Below, piece by piece: positions 10,760-22,422 of a stretch of DNA of 64,000 nucleotides. Location of the stretch: positions 1-64,000 of the forward strand of contig JAIQDT010009012.1 of the NCBI GenBank assembly GCA_021521415.1, given 5' to 3'. Positions within the stretch are counted from its first letter, which is position 1; the number at the start of each line of letters is the position of its first letter. The position numbers and the translations under genes were made by a program. Source of the DNA: Bidens hawaiensis. Its lineage: Eukaryota; Streptophyta; Magnoliopsida; Asterales; Asteraceae. The notes under the pieces are model-generated. The model was not told the origin of the DNA and made no database searches. It saw only the letters and a list, made by a program, of their open reading frames with translations.

Positions 10760-13700
10760 TTATCCTTGTTTAAGGACCTCAGCAAGTGTTTTAAGACCGT
10801 TTATACCAAGCAAAAAGGTAAAACGTGTTTTGTCAAATGCCTTGGTAAATAAGTCAGCGCGTTGAAAATCCGTGTGCACGTTTTCAATATCAATTAACTT
10901 CTTTTCAAAACAGTCTCGAATGAAATGATATCGAATCTCAATCTGTTTTTTTTTCGAATGTTGCACATGATTTTTGGTGATACTTATAGCAGCAGAGTTA
11001 TCAATTAAAATCGGAGTAGTAAGAAACTTCAAACCGTAGTCGCGCAGATGTTGTTGGATCCATAAAACCTGTGAACAGCAACTCAAGGCTGCCACGTATT
11101 CTGCCTCAGCGGTTGAAGTGGAGACCATTGTCTGCTTCTTACACTGCCAGAAAACAAGCCGGCTTCCTAAAATTTGACAACCCGCCATCGTCGATTTGAA
11201 ATTGATCTTGCATCCTCCATAGTCAGAATCGGAAAGCACAGTGAGTTCAAAGTTATCGTCCTTGGGATACCATAACCCGATGTCAGGATTACTCCTCAGA
11301 TATTGAAGTATACGTTTAACCACCGCCAGGTGAGTCACTCGGGGACTTGATTGGTACCTAGCACACAAACAAACTTCAAACATTATGTCAGGTCGAAAAG
11401 TAGTTAAATACATTAATGAACCAATCATGGCACGATAAAGGGTAGGATCAACGGTATCCTCCAATACATCCGGTGATAAATTGTGACCCACGGTAAGAGG
11501 CGTCGAAGGTATTTTTCTGGCAGTTATCTTGAATCGACTCAAGACATCGTTCACATATTTCGTCTGATGAATGAAGATTTCCTTATCAGTCTGATGAACC
11601 TGCAACCCTATGAAAAAATTCATCTCTCCCATCGAGCTCATTTCAAACTTCGTTTGCATTGACTTCTCGAAATCCTTACACAGCTTGTCGTTTGTTGAAA
11701 CAAAAATGATATCATCAACGTAAATTTGGACAGGGAGCAGATCATCACCAATATTCTTATAAAATAGAGTGCAGTCGATAGTTCCTCACTTGAAGCCATC
11801 ATCAGTAAGATGGTCAGCAAGAGTGCCATACCAAGCTCTCGGGGCTTGATGTAGACCATACAGGGCCTTGTTCAATCGGTAAACTTGGTCTGGATAATCT
11901 GAATCTTCAAAACCAGGAGGCTGCAAAACAAACACCTCTTCATGCAATTCTCCATTAAGAAATGCACGCTTCACATCCATATGATAAACTTTGATGTTCT
12001 TGAAAGCAACATAGGCTAAGAAAATTCGTATAGCTTCCAATCGGGCGACATGAGCATACACTTCAGTGTAATCTATGCCTTCTTGCTGACGAAAACCCTG
12101 AACAACAAGTCTTGCTTTGTTTCTGACAATCACACCACGATCATCCTTTTTACACTTAAATATCCATTTAGTAGGAATTGGTTTCTTAAGTCTAACAGGT
12201 TTATCAATGAGATCCCATAAACCTAGTGGATGAAACAGTTGAGATCGAAATCATGAGATTCTCCTCAGCATCATGAGAAGATTCACCAATCTCATGTGTT
12301 TTAGGAAGAGGAGCCGATGAGGAATCAATAAAATGACCATCATCAGATGAGATCGAAATCACATCAGACGTATCAGTAAGATCATCTTGTGAAGCATCAA
12401 CATAAACTGAACAAGAAGATCTTGGAGGAAGAATTGATCTTCAAAATAAGCACGCACCAAGTCTTCATCTGGTTGCTCGGTTAATGGGGTGAATAAATTA
12501 AATAAACCCTCATAATCGAACATCCAGTCAGGTCCTTTCCCTTGAGGAGGTGTGGTATACCTTTGGCAATCAACATGGTACCACTCCTCAACACAATCCG
12601 AAGTAAAATTAAATACTCGTTTCTTAGGTGATGCGTAACCCAAGAAATAACCTTCAATCGCATTTTCTTCAAATTTTCCCACATCTCTTTTCAACATAGT
12701 ACAAAGACACCCGAATGGTTCCAAGTACTTTAAGTTAGGCTTTCTATTGTTCAGAAGTTCATAACTTGTCTTTTGGAGTTTCTTTATCGTCAGAACACGA
12801 TTCAGCGTGTAGCAAGCAGTATTCACAGCCTCGTTCCAAAATTGGACTGGAAGCTTAGAATCTGCAAGCATTGTTCGAGCTGTTTCAATTAATGTCCTAT
12901 TCTTTCTCTCAGCCACCTCATTCTGTTGTGGTACATAAGAAGCACTATATTCTCGATGAATTACTTTCTAAATACAAAAGAAATCCAACACATTGTTTTT
13001 AAACTCCGTACCATTATCACTTCGAATACGTCTCACCTTCAATTTATACAGTGATTCGATCTTAGTGATTATATTTTGAATTAAAATAGGTGTTTGATCT
13101 TTTGAACTCATAAATAAAACCCACGAATATCTTAAAAAGTCATCAGTGACGACTAGACAGTACTAATCACCAGCGATACTTGCACATTTCACTGGACCAA
13201 ACAGATCCATATGAAGTCGTTCCAGTGGAGTGTCAATGGTATTAATTAACTTAGATGGGTGTGGATTTTTCTTCTTTTTGCCTTTCTTGCAAGCAATACA
13301 ATGGTCAGTTAATTTAAAGTGTTTCAAGGAAACACCGTCGACAAACTCATTAGCCATTAAATAATTCAGCTTTCGTACATGAATATGACCCATCCTTCTA
13401 TGCCACAGAATAGTGTCCTTTATAGTTGCCTTAGAAACGAAACACGTCTCAACAGAAGTAGATGCCTTCGAACTCATGTTCAACAAATAAATATAATTCG
13501 ACCGAGGGGATCGCATGGCAACCATATCTTCAGGAACAGCATATCCCGGTTTTAGGATTATGCACTCCTTATCATTAAATACAGTAGTGTACTTCTTATC
13601 ACAAATTTGTGACACACTCAATAAGTTATGATAAACTTTGGTACAGTAGTTGACTTTTTCAAACGTGATATATCCATTTGAAACATCACCTTCTTGCATT

Positions 13701-13831
13701 ATCATACCACCCGAGTTTCCAGCAAAAGCAACATACCCTCCTTGAATATTTTTGACATTTGTTATAAGATTGATATTGCCAGTAATATGACGAGAGCATC
13801 CACTGTCCATGATCCAGTTTTCACCAGACAC
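10760..13831 (-). pseudogene. pol: SIRE-like Copia pol: protease, integrase, RT, RNase H
   Basis: One frame can be followed through most of the region. Protease has DSGCSRH near 13790-13810. The pre-integrase zinc site is WHRRMGH followed by CIACKKG (about 13420-13290). The integrase core contains RSDNGTEF (near 13010) and VAERKNRT. Reverse transcriptase begins before KARLVVQGF (near 12110) and has YVDD at 11711-11722. RNase H shows STAEAEYVA near 11100 and ends at the TAA near 10760. In-frame stops include a TAG near 13150, a TAG near 12969 and a TGA at 11786-11788, the last consistent with CGA to TGA. The stretch 12134-12358, between integrase and RT, is linker with further breaks. Confidence 0.9.
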
Positions 13832-13867
13832 AGTCTTGGATGAACCCTACACACAAACATAAAGTTA

Positions 13868-15455
13868 TTAGTTCAATAAGGAAGCCGAGGCCTTAGTCTT
13901 GGGCACCTTTTGAGTTTCACATGTTGAATCAAAATTAACATAATTCAAATGTTGTTCAGCAACTTGTGAATAAGTTACAAGCCGTTTAGACCTTCGTCTT
14001 AAATAGGTAGCTTGAACGACATTTGTATTCACATTCTTACAAATAGGTTCAGTTGGGACAAATTTTGGTTTTACATTAACCGATTTTTCATTAACATGAA
14101 CCACTTTGTGATGATTCACATCAGAAAACATAATGTGAGTTTCATCATCGAAAGACATTGGTCTTTTCAAAATCACCGTTATCACAAGAGCAGGTTTAGA
14201 TTGTTCCTTGATAAATGGGTGAAGATTTTGAGATTTCTTCAATCCATAGTTTCTGACCACATGACCTTTTTCACCACAGAGAAAGCAAGCTCTCGTATCA
14301 ACACGTTCATGGTGAGGTGGTGCACAAACACGTGCAACCGAAGGTTGATGATAAACTCCAGTAATTGGACCTTTATCTAAGTCATCAAATGTCACAGATT
14401 TCCTTTTCATGTAGAAATCCAAATTTGAACAACTGGAAAAACTTTGCAATGAATCAGTTCCATGAGATTTTACAAATTGAACCTTTTTAGCGGATTTTAA
14501 CAATTGTTTTGCTTTTACTAAAGGATCCACAATATTTGATATCTTAGATTTCACAAATTCTTGTTCAAGATTTTGAATTTTGGAAGTTTCATTTTGAAAG
14601 ACGCTTTCAATCAACTCAGGCTTGATTAGATTAAGTGGAATGTCTTTCTTGGTGAAAACTTTGCTAATTCCTTTTAGCTTAAACACACGTCCATTCGAGG
14701 AATCTGAAACTGGAGGATTGACAAAACGTAGCAAATCCTCATCCAAAATCTTTGGTTTTTCAGATTTCTTTGTTTTAACCTTAAGTTGTTTCTCCTTTTT
14801 TACTTGAGTTGTATTTGAACCATACACAGCTTCCTCAATCTCATGAGGTTCACATAAAATGTGATTCGAACGTGGAATGTCCTGATTTTTGTGTACAACT
14901 TCCGGTTCAAATACATCCTCAACAATTACTTTCTCAACATTATTTTCAACAAAAACCTTTTTGCTTTGAATATGAGGTTTTTGTGATGAAGATTGAACAT
15001 TCACTTTGTCATTTTTAGAATTTTTAGTTTTTCTTTCAATAACCGATTCATTAACAACAGTTTCCTCATTCCAGCAAAAGGATTTGCTGTGTAATCATTA
15101 TGAAATGGTGGTGGTACTTCAACAAAACCTACAGCTTTCTTAGAATCTTTTTACTTACCAGATACTTCAATAATTTCTTTAGAAAAAATGATGAATTTTT
15201 AAATTTGCCCAATTTATTCTTCAACTCAAGAACCTCATTTTCAAGTTCTGTTATCTTGGATCGATTTTTTAAGATTTCTTGAAATTTTTGATCATTAATT
15301 GTCATTTTGACAGACAATTCAGCTTTGAGATCATGATTACTAACAGAAAATGCTTCAATTTTCTCCCTAGATTTCATTTGAGATTCTAATGATTGTCTAT
15401 AAGTATCCTTAAGTGAAGCAATTTCTTTTACCAAATTGTCTTTATGTGTTTTCAA
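13868..15455 (-). pseudogene. gag: SIRE-like gag-pol linker with second zinc knuckle and coiled coil
   Basis: An ORF of 378 codons (13868-15004) and a 108-codon ORF (15129-15455) are parts of the long basic linker SIRE-type elements carry between gag and protease. The 15129-15455 piece is Lys/Glu/Leu heptad-rich and probably a coiled coil. A knuckle-like CFLCGEKGHVVRNY (about 14260-14300) lacks the fourth ligand: Cys is replaced by Tyr. A frameshift separates the two pieces. Confidence 0.75.
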
Positions 15456-15538
15456 AGTTTATAACTTAGGCTTATTTTTCTCACAAACAACACAAGGCAC
15501 AGTAGCAGACAACTTAATAGAATTAGAAGAAGAAGGAC

Positions 15539-17077
15539 TCACCTCATCGATCTTAACCATTCAAGCAAATGTGGTTGGCTGCATATTACAGAAATCATCA
15601 TAGTCTGAATCAGTGTCATTGTCAGATGACAATTCATTCCCACTTGCATCTTGAAATTTTTCATGCATCTCAAACATAGCCAAGTTTGTTTGATTCTCGT
15701 TGCATAATAGCCATTGAGACCAATCAGTTCCATCAGCAGCAGAAAGTAAGGCTTGTGATCCCGAAGCAGATGGTTTGTCAGTATTATCACCTTTTCTGTT
15801 TGAATTTCGCGGTCAATTATATTCTTTCTTCGGTTTATCACACTCTTTCACGAAGTGACCAAATTCTTGACAGTTAAAGCACTTGACTTTCAGCTTATCA
15901 AACCCAATTTTCTTGTTCAACGCCGGTAAATCTTTACCAGTTCTTTGCATGAATTTCTTCACTTTTCTCACGATCATTTCCATGTTCCACTTCAGATCCA
16001 TAAGTTCCAAATCATCAGGGTCTACTTGATCATAATCTTCATAAGTTAATTCACTTGATGCAATTTTACTACCCACCAGATTCTCACAAGAAGTCATAAA
16101 AGCACAAAGAAACGAGAAGTTCTGTTCGGCTTCTTTGATATCTCGTTTGGTGATGGAGTGAAATTGTTTGTAGAAGAAGATCCATAAGATTTCCTAGTGT
16201 TTCCAGTTTACCCAGATTCCATCAAACATGCATTTGGATCACTACAAGCTGAAGACCCCACATTTGCATTTTGAGTGAGAAAAGCAGTGTTCGGAGTTGT
16301 AATGCTACTTAAAGGCATAATTCCTCCATAGAAAGATGGATCATTGTTTGATGATTTTTGACACTTTAGATCATATTATCTAGCTTCAATCTTTTGTATA
16401 AACTCTGAAGCAGTCAAATCTTCGTTTTTAAAATAATTATTTTCTTTTAATACCATAAGAAATGTAGAATAAGAAGCAGGTAAAGCGTTCTTCATGGTGT
16501 CAATCTTATCACTTTCATCTGGTTCCATTTTTAACTTAACCATCTCAGCGATCAGATGATTAAACCTTGTAGTCATTTCCTCAACAGTCTCTCCATTCAA
16601 CAAGTTAAAGTTTCAAAATTGAAACTTCAACATTACCTTTTTGCTTTCTTCAGTATTTCCCATACTTCTCATTTTAACATGTTGAAATAATGAAGCACAG
16701 ATCTTAATACTCCTAGCTTGATGGAATATATAATCAGGTAAAGCCATAGTAAGAGTGGAGTATGCTTTAATATCAATTTCTAAAGCCTTCTTTTCTTCTT
16801 GGGAATACTGTGAAAATGTCTTAGGAGTAAAACCAGTAGTCTCATCACCAATCATTGGTACAAAATAAATTTCATCGAGACAATAGGAACAATCAGAATG
16901 AACGGAACCGAGATGAGCCCAAAAATGTGGTTCCCATTTTGCAGAATCACTGAATTTCATCAGTCGAGGACATTTTGAATGAGATCCAATTTCAGCATCA
17001 AGATGTAACATTTGCTGCATGAGTGCGTTCTGAGAAGCCAACACATAAAACCAGCCATTGTCAACAAACAAGTTCAA
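15539..17077 (-). pseudogene. gag: SIRE-like Copia gag
   Basis: Three minus-strand pieces: 17077-16613 (N-terminal), 16603-16376 (UBN2-type core with TTRFNHLIAEM) and 16097-15813, which ends in an intact CCHC knuckle CFNCQEFGHFVKEC (C-x2-C-x4-H-x4-C). The first two share a frame and the knuckle piece is in another. ATG 17077 follows about 1 kb of leader. Products would be capsid and nucleocapsid. Broken by stops and at least one frameshift. Confidence 0.85.
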
Positions 17078-17084
17078 ATTTAAT

Positions 17085-18028
17085 TAAAAATTTCATACTT
17101 CAAGGATTAAAAATGAAAAATTGATAACGAACTGTGAACAGTAACAGTAATGAACTGAGTATGAATAACGAATCAAAGACATGAATTACTTGTTGTTAGA
17201 ATAACAAGCAAGAAACAGTATCACAACGAATTAGATTATAACGAGTTAGTAATGAATCACGGACACATTACTAACAAATCAATTGACGAATCAAAGTGAC
17301 GAATCAAATTGACGGATCAAAGTGGTGAATCAAAGATGAATGATAACGAATCAGGATGACGAATTTACTACAGTATCTAACAAACAAGGTTGTTAGACAG
17401 TTAGACGGTTATAACAAACTTAGCCACGTGGCACAAGTTCGTTAGAAAAGCTACTAACGAATTAGACCACGTGTCCAACGAATCAAGTGTAACGAATTAA
17501 GATTGTTAACGAATTGACTGTAATGAATTACAATTGTTAACGAATCTTCAAATCCGTGATGAAGATCTTCAAATCTTCAACCCAAATTCCAGAAATCTAG
17601 AAAATTTCCAGATTCAACAAAAAACACAATCCAACTCAAAACATGTAATACTTACTCAATATTGTATCAAATCAGCCAAATCAATAACCAAAATAATCGT
17701 AATCAACCCGCGATTCCAACTATTACCATCTCGTAACCTCAATCGATCAACTCAAACCAAAATCAAGCCAAAATCAATACCCTATTCCGTACACACCCAG
17801 ATCCAAACCAAACTAAATCCAATTCCATTCAAATTCACAATTCAACCAACACACTCAATCCGTAAACCTTACCGAAACACAAATTAACTCAAATTCAATC
17901 CATAATTCACAAAATTAACTATGATTTCAATCCAATTCAACTAAAAACTTAATAATAATGAAAATCAATTGAGTTCTCTTCAATTAAATAACTAATAACA
18001 CTTAAAAGAGTAATCTGAACACCGAAAG
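17085..18028 (-). other. 5' leader of the SIRE-like Copia, AACGAAT-rich
   Basis: Non-coding leader between PBS and gag. From 17100 to 17545 it holds roughly 20 copies or variants of AACGAAT, including runs such as GACGAATCAAA in quick succession. From 17546 to 18028 it is A/C-rich on the plus strand (pyrimidine-poor transcript complement), without ORFs I trust. Confidence 0.7.
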
Positions 18029-18039
18029 CTCTGATACCA
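18029..18039 (-). promoter_or_regulatory. Primer-binding site of the SIRE-like Copia
   Basis: The minus strand reads TGGTATCAGAGC, matching the initiator-methionine tRNA complement, separated by two bases from the 5' LTR. Confidence 0.9.
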
Positions 18040-18041
18040 TT

Positions 18042-18592
18042 TGTAAATACGTTAGATCTATCAATTACCTTATTGGATCTAATACCTAAAACGGATCTAG
18101 TTCATTGTATTACTCTTAAATGGTGTTAATATATATATGTATTAGGTGTATTATGTGTATTATAGTAATAGATTAAACGAAGGATTGATCGAGAGGAAAC
18201 TTGGACAGAGGTTTGTTACTTTAACAATCAATACTTAATTTATCAGAGGACTAACCCTCTATATATAGACGATGGACCCAATTCGTTACACATCCCGTAA
18301 CGAATTGGAGTCCAGTTCGTTAACATTACAGACTCAATAAGGAAACATAACGAATCAATGATTCTTTATGCCCCATTTATCAACATTGCATGATGAATGC
18401 GAACATACATAACGAACCATAAGCCCATTCGTTAAAATCCTTAACGAATGGGTGTTACATTAAACGAACTGGCTAGTTCGTTAAACATCCTTAACGGACT
18501 ATCTTAATAAAGATAAATATCTTTTTCATTATATTAATAAATACAAAGACGATAAATACAAAGCCTCGAGACGCCAAAACTGTGCACTAACA
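18042..18592 (-). repeat. 5' LTR of the SIRE-like Copia
   Basis: 551 bp, TG...CA, partner of 4307-4874. Contains the same TTCGTTA/TAACGAA inverted words (about 18270-18500). Followed by the GTTTG target duplication. Confidence 0.9.
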
Positions 18593-18597
18593 GTTTG

Positions 18598-18747
18598 TAC
18601 AAAGTAAATGAATTATTATTAAGCAAACCAAACCATTATATAAGGATTATCTACAAGAAATACAATCAAACTCAATCTTCTAAATATATAGAATATATCA
18701 AATACAATTCCTTCTAGAACTATGTCGACTAATAAGTTATACATACA
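18598..18747 (-). repeat. 5' LTR of the RE1-like host Copia (interrupted)
   Basis: Together with the TG left at 4305-4306 this forms an LTR of about 155 bp, beginning TGTACAAAG and ending TTATACATACA on the plus strand. The right end is inferred from the terminal CA, because the partner LTR lies outside the window. Confidence 0.6.
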
Positions 18748-18865
18748 AAGGTAAATTTTTTGGGGGGGGGGTGTGAAAATAGGGTTACCTTTTTCTGCTC
18801 CAAATCATATGGAACACCCAAATTGATAACCAATAATCAAATACTTCCTTCCCATAGTAATTTTA

Positions 18866-19101
18866 CGGCAGACGGTTGAGCCGTCCTTTGATCCCTTTCA
18901 CTGATATGACGTACAGGTTCTTCGCACCGGTGTTGTCGGCACGGGTAACCGTCGTAGCCACCGTTAGACCATGTGACATCCCGAACTTATTTATTGCTGA
19001 CCGATTCCGTGACCTGTAGAATAATGATCGTAAACATGCATCAAGTGAAAAGAAAATAAAATTAAATAATCAGTTGCTTTGAACGTACCTCTTTTTGAGA
19101 T
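18866..19101 (-). pseudogene. RPL23: Ribosomal protein uL14 (RPL23) gene fragment, exon 1 to exon 2
   Basis: Exon 1 reads ATC TCA AAA AGA G followed by GTACG (19101-19089), as expected for the start of uL14 but with ATG changed to ATC. An intron of about 75 bp (19088-19014) ends TTCTACAG. Exon 2 (19013-18866) contains [20 protein letters not shown] followed by LNRLP, the conserved N-terminal block of cytosolic uL14, a 60S subunit protein. Near the exon 2 start an indel and a TAA break the frame. The match ends after LNRLP, where GTAAAATTAC could be a 5' splice site or a breakpoint. Retention of the intron rules out a simple processed copy. The rest of the protein is absent here. Confidence 0.85.
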
Positions 19102-19550
19102 GATTGATTTGCCCTAAATTTGCTCTGGATGGAGGCGACGAACTTGATTGAATAAATCAAATGAAAGCAACGACGAGAAAGGAAAATATGATAAAAGTCG
19201 CCGCCTAGGGTCGATAGCAGCCACAACAACAAACCAATTGAGAGAAACCGATGAGTGTATGCTTTGAATGAATGCGAAAGGAAATATACACCTGGAAGGA
19301 AGAAAGCATCGTTTGAGACAGAAACAATGACATGTGTAGATTTCAATTAACACGTGTTGTGTGCAATACCCATTTAAAAATGTACAACTAAAACAACTAG
19401 TAGTACAATTTTAGAAACACCTTTTTAAAGGAATATTGTCTCCGTGAGTGTCATGAAGTTTCATAGTTAATATATATAATAATTAAAAAAGAAGTTTTGC
19501 AGTGAAACCAAAGAAAAGAATTTGATTACATTGAGTCTAGTGGTATGTTC
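19102..19550. other. Probable upstream flank of the uL14 fragment
   Basis: Non-repetitive-looking DNA, less AT-rich than its right-hand neighbours. On the minus strand a CCCTAGGCGGCGAC stretch (about 19202-19215) resembles ribosomal-protein gene leaders. It may be the 5' UTR and promoter of the pseudogene; this is inference. From about 19380 it becomes AT-rich without features. Confidence 0.35.
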
Positions 19551-20226
19551 AAATTACAATACACAAATCTTGCATGTAACACATTATTAAATCATTTTAA
19601 ATATATAAAGCATTTAAACAAGTTATAATATCAAGCTTTAAGTAACAAGAATTAGTTATAAACAAGGTTAGCATTAGTTTGACCTTGAGAAGTCAAACTA
19701 ACAAGAGGTTGAAGATGAATACTTGGATCTTAGATTGAGAGAGAGTTTGGAGAAGAAAGAGCATCCAAAAATGGGTGAGATGGTCTTGTTAATATAGGGA
19801 AAGAGTAAGGGTTTGGGTATAATGTTTCTTTCAAGAGTTTCATGCATTTGGATAGGTTGAAATGGGTCTAACAAGATATAAACAAACAAAAACGAGCTGG
19901 GAATACAACAGATATGGCTAGGCATTGCGCGAACACCCTGCCCCTTGGTGGCCGCACAGCACGACGTCTCCTAGGGGTGGGTTTGGTCTCCAAATTTGAT
20001 TATTTGATGCGTTTTGTCCCTCAAGTTCGTTTTAAGTCGTTTTTTTTATCATAAAAGGGTGTTTTAAAGTACCGAAAGAGACGTTTCACGATCCAACAAG
20101 TGTGAAACAAATTTGTAACATAAAAAACACTATCTTTATTAATATCAAAGGATCCGACTTATAAAATGGGTCGGGTTTATTGTACAAAAACAAATACAGG
20201 TTAAACCGAAAATGACGAATGTCACA
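19551..20226 (-). repeat. Truncated Gypsy LTR (family A)
   Basis: Matches the right part of the LTR at 47987-50632, with an internal gap equal to 49665-50030, and ends in the same GACGAATGTCACA. It is followed by TCTTCCCTACTAAAATTTTG, like the 3' internal junction at 53935. Carries the GC-rich block (19924-19985) found in the other family A LTRs. Confidence 0.75.
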
Positions 20227-21340
20227 GTCTTCCCTACTAAAATTTTGTCCTGAAATTAAAATAAACTTAAGGAAAAGAGGTTATTACTAACGAATGTCGT
20301 TTTTAGTAAAGCAATTGTAAGAAAAAATTTAAGCAAAATGAATAACATCAAATCCTTTCACGACTCAAAAAACGCCACAAATGAGAAACATAATAAAGGC
20401 ATTTGTATATAGGATGTACCATCGGCGTATATACCATGCCTTTATCATCTTTCATTTATACCGTTTTTCTGCTATCATACTCGGGTCCGAGCTATTGCAC
20501 ACAACTACACTTACTATGGCTTCCATATGAGGATTTCGATAATTAAGTGTGCACCCATAATTATTTAGATCGTCGTGTGGTCCAGATGGTTCGTTTCATT
20601 GTGTGGTTTAAGTGACATATTTATTTTGAAATCTTTAAATATTAGAAACGTAAATAAAATTTGTTGATTTTTACCAAATTTGACAAACCAATACCAGCGG
20701 TTGAAATATTTTTGAGGTTGAAAATTTTCATGGCTTTTAAATAAATAGGAAAATGGGATAAATAATTGAAACAACTAAAAATCTTAAGATATAAACCAAA
20801 GTATAGATGATCGAATAATAAAAAAAATTTGGGTAAACAATATGAAATGAGATTTGAAGTCAAAGTTATCAAGATAAATGTCAATGTCTATAAATCGAGG
20901 TACTAAATTAGCAACAAAAAAAATCGACAAGTGAAACATAATAATGAGGACTACGATAAGTGGAATGGAGAAATCCAATAAGTGAAAATGAGAAATCCGA
21001 TAAGTTAAAATGAGGAATCTGTTAAGTAAAAATAATGAGGTTGGGATAAACAACGATACCATTAATAATTCCATCATACGATGATTTTCACACGTGAAGC
21101 AAATTTGAGGTCACAGGTATTTGGGGATATGATTGCGTGAAAGACGATTCAAATATCATAAGAATGGGGTGGGTTTTATGGGGTAACGTAACCATATATC
21201 AAACATGAAACATCAATTGTTTTACTTAACAAAAAATCGATGAAATGTGATAAAATGCGCATACGACTTCTATTGTGAAACATTTCATATACTTATGATT
21301 ATAGAAACGGTTTCCAACAGTGCCAAAGTTTGTGGACAGC
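20227..21340. other. AT-rich non-coding DNA with a short tandem array
   Basis: Possibly degraded Gypsy interior, since it follows a 3' LTR edge. At 20927-21042 five imperfect copies of a 22-27 bp unit (GATAAGTGAAAATGAGAAATCC) lie in tandem. I recognise no gene. Confidence 0.45.
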
Positions 21341-22300
21341 CATGCGCAGGCCGTTAATTGCATAAATAAGATCATGCAACGAAATGCATAAAACATCATT
21401 CAAAATGAAAACTATAAGCGTGATAGAAATATCGTTTCAAATAAAACAAAATTGTAGTGAAACTGAATTTTGAAGAAGTGCATACTAAACACCAATTGTT
21501 ATCGAATAATCTGGACCCGATCATGAATAATCGAAAAACAAAAATGAAATATCGAGTACATAAAGCTGTAAGAACATCATAAGAAATGAGATTTGAATAA
21601 AGGTGAAGCATATAAATCGTATATCGTATATCGTAAATTATCGAAAGGTAAAATTCAAACAAAATTTCGAGTAAAGTGGTTATATCCATCCAACAAACGA
21701 AATATAATAACTGAGAATCGTGGTAACGCGTAATTAGAGAAATTCATAAATTGTAATCAAGTAAATCTTGATGGTTAAATTTACAAATGAAATTTCTTGA
21801 GTATATAAAACTGTTATGATAATATCGCTTCTATTTAAAATAAACCTTAAAAGGAATAAGACATTTTGAAAATATGAGGTAATGAAACGCATAAATTGTT
21901 ATTGAATAATCCCGGATAAAAAAATTCATACCAAAATATCAAGTATATAAGGTTGTTCTGAAAACATTCCAAAAAAAATATTTTAAAAAATGATTATTGA
22001 GACAATGCGAAAAACAAAAATGTAATTTGTAAGTTGTTATCGAATAAATCTTGCAACAACATTCGAATTGAAATTTTGTGTGTATAAGTCATTATGGTAT
22101 TATTAAGTAAAAAAAATCATAAATGAGATAAGCATTGCGGTAAGGCGATATGGCGAAGCACGTAAATAATTATAGAAAAATTTTGAAAGCAAGACATGTT
22201 ATTAAACTTCAAGTGTGTCTAGTTGTTATGACAATATCACTTTTAAATGAGAAGGATTTATAAAGGAAAAGAGTATTGAGAACAAGTGTAAATCATACTT
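21340..22300. repeat. Decayed tandem array, period about 130-145 bp
   Basis: A block recurs about six or seven times: TTGTTATCGAATAATC, then a variable part, AAAATTTCGAGTATATAAG, CTGTTATGATAATATC, then AAATGAGAT. Examples start near 21495, 21625, 21755, 21895, 22035 and 22170. Copies are strongly diverged, so edges are approximate. Confidence 0.5.
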
Positions 22301-22361
22301 GGAAGACAACGGTTTTTATAAAAAAAATGAAGCTTTGAGTATGAGGAGCTGTTATATTACT

Positions 22362-22422
22362 TATAATAATAATAAAAATAATAACAACAACAACAACAAT
22401 AATAATAATAATAATAATAAAT
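22362..22422. repeat. AAT/AAC trinucleotide microsatellite
   Basis: About 60 bp of AAT and AAC triplets. The ORF at 22299-22670 with an Asn run is produced by this repeat and is not a gene candidate. Confidence 0.9.

Larger units (their letters stand above)
4307..18592 (-). mobile_element. SIRE-like Ty1/Copia retrotransposon, 14.3 kb, with a third ORF
   Basis: Both ends are bounded by TG...CA LTRs (4307-4874 and 18042-18592) and a perfect 5-bp target duplication GTTTG (4302-4306, 18593-18597). In transcript order (minus strand): 5' LTR, PBS (18029-18039), AACGAAT-rich leader, gag, protease, integrase, RT/RNase H ending at 10760, a 2.8 kb spacer, a third ORF (7912-4996), polypurine tract and 3' LTR. 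By eye the two LTRs differ by roughly 30-35 substitutions over about 545 aligned bases, plus an (AT)n length change. Long, with an env-position ORF, fits the SIRE/Maximus lineage; the coding regions are broken. Confidence 0.9.
1..18747 (-). mobile_element. RE1-like Ty1/Copia retrotransposon, decayed, with a nested SIRE-like insertion
   Basis: The minus-strand order from high to low coordinates is 5' LTR remainder (18598-18747 plus TG at 4305-4306), primer-binding site (4284-4296), gag, protease, integrase, then RT running off the left edge. The 3' LTR is outside the window. The left and right parts join across the 4307-18592 insertion: removing it and one GTTTG copy makes a continuous LTR edge beginning TGTACAAAG. 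The copy is old, with stops and frameshifts throughout. The RE1-like label is family resemblance, not a phylogeny. Confidence 0.75.

Noticed and set aside
18866..19101. Functional RPL23 gene
   Set aside because: Start codon is ATC, exon 2 has an early stop and frame break, and the remaining exons are absent from the window.
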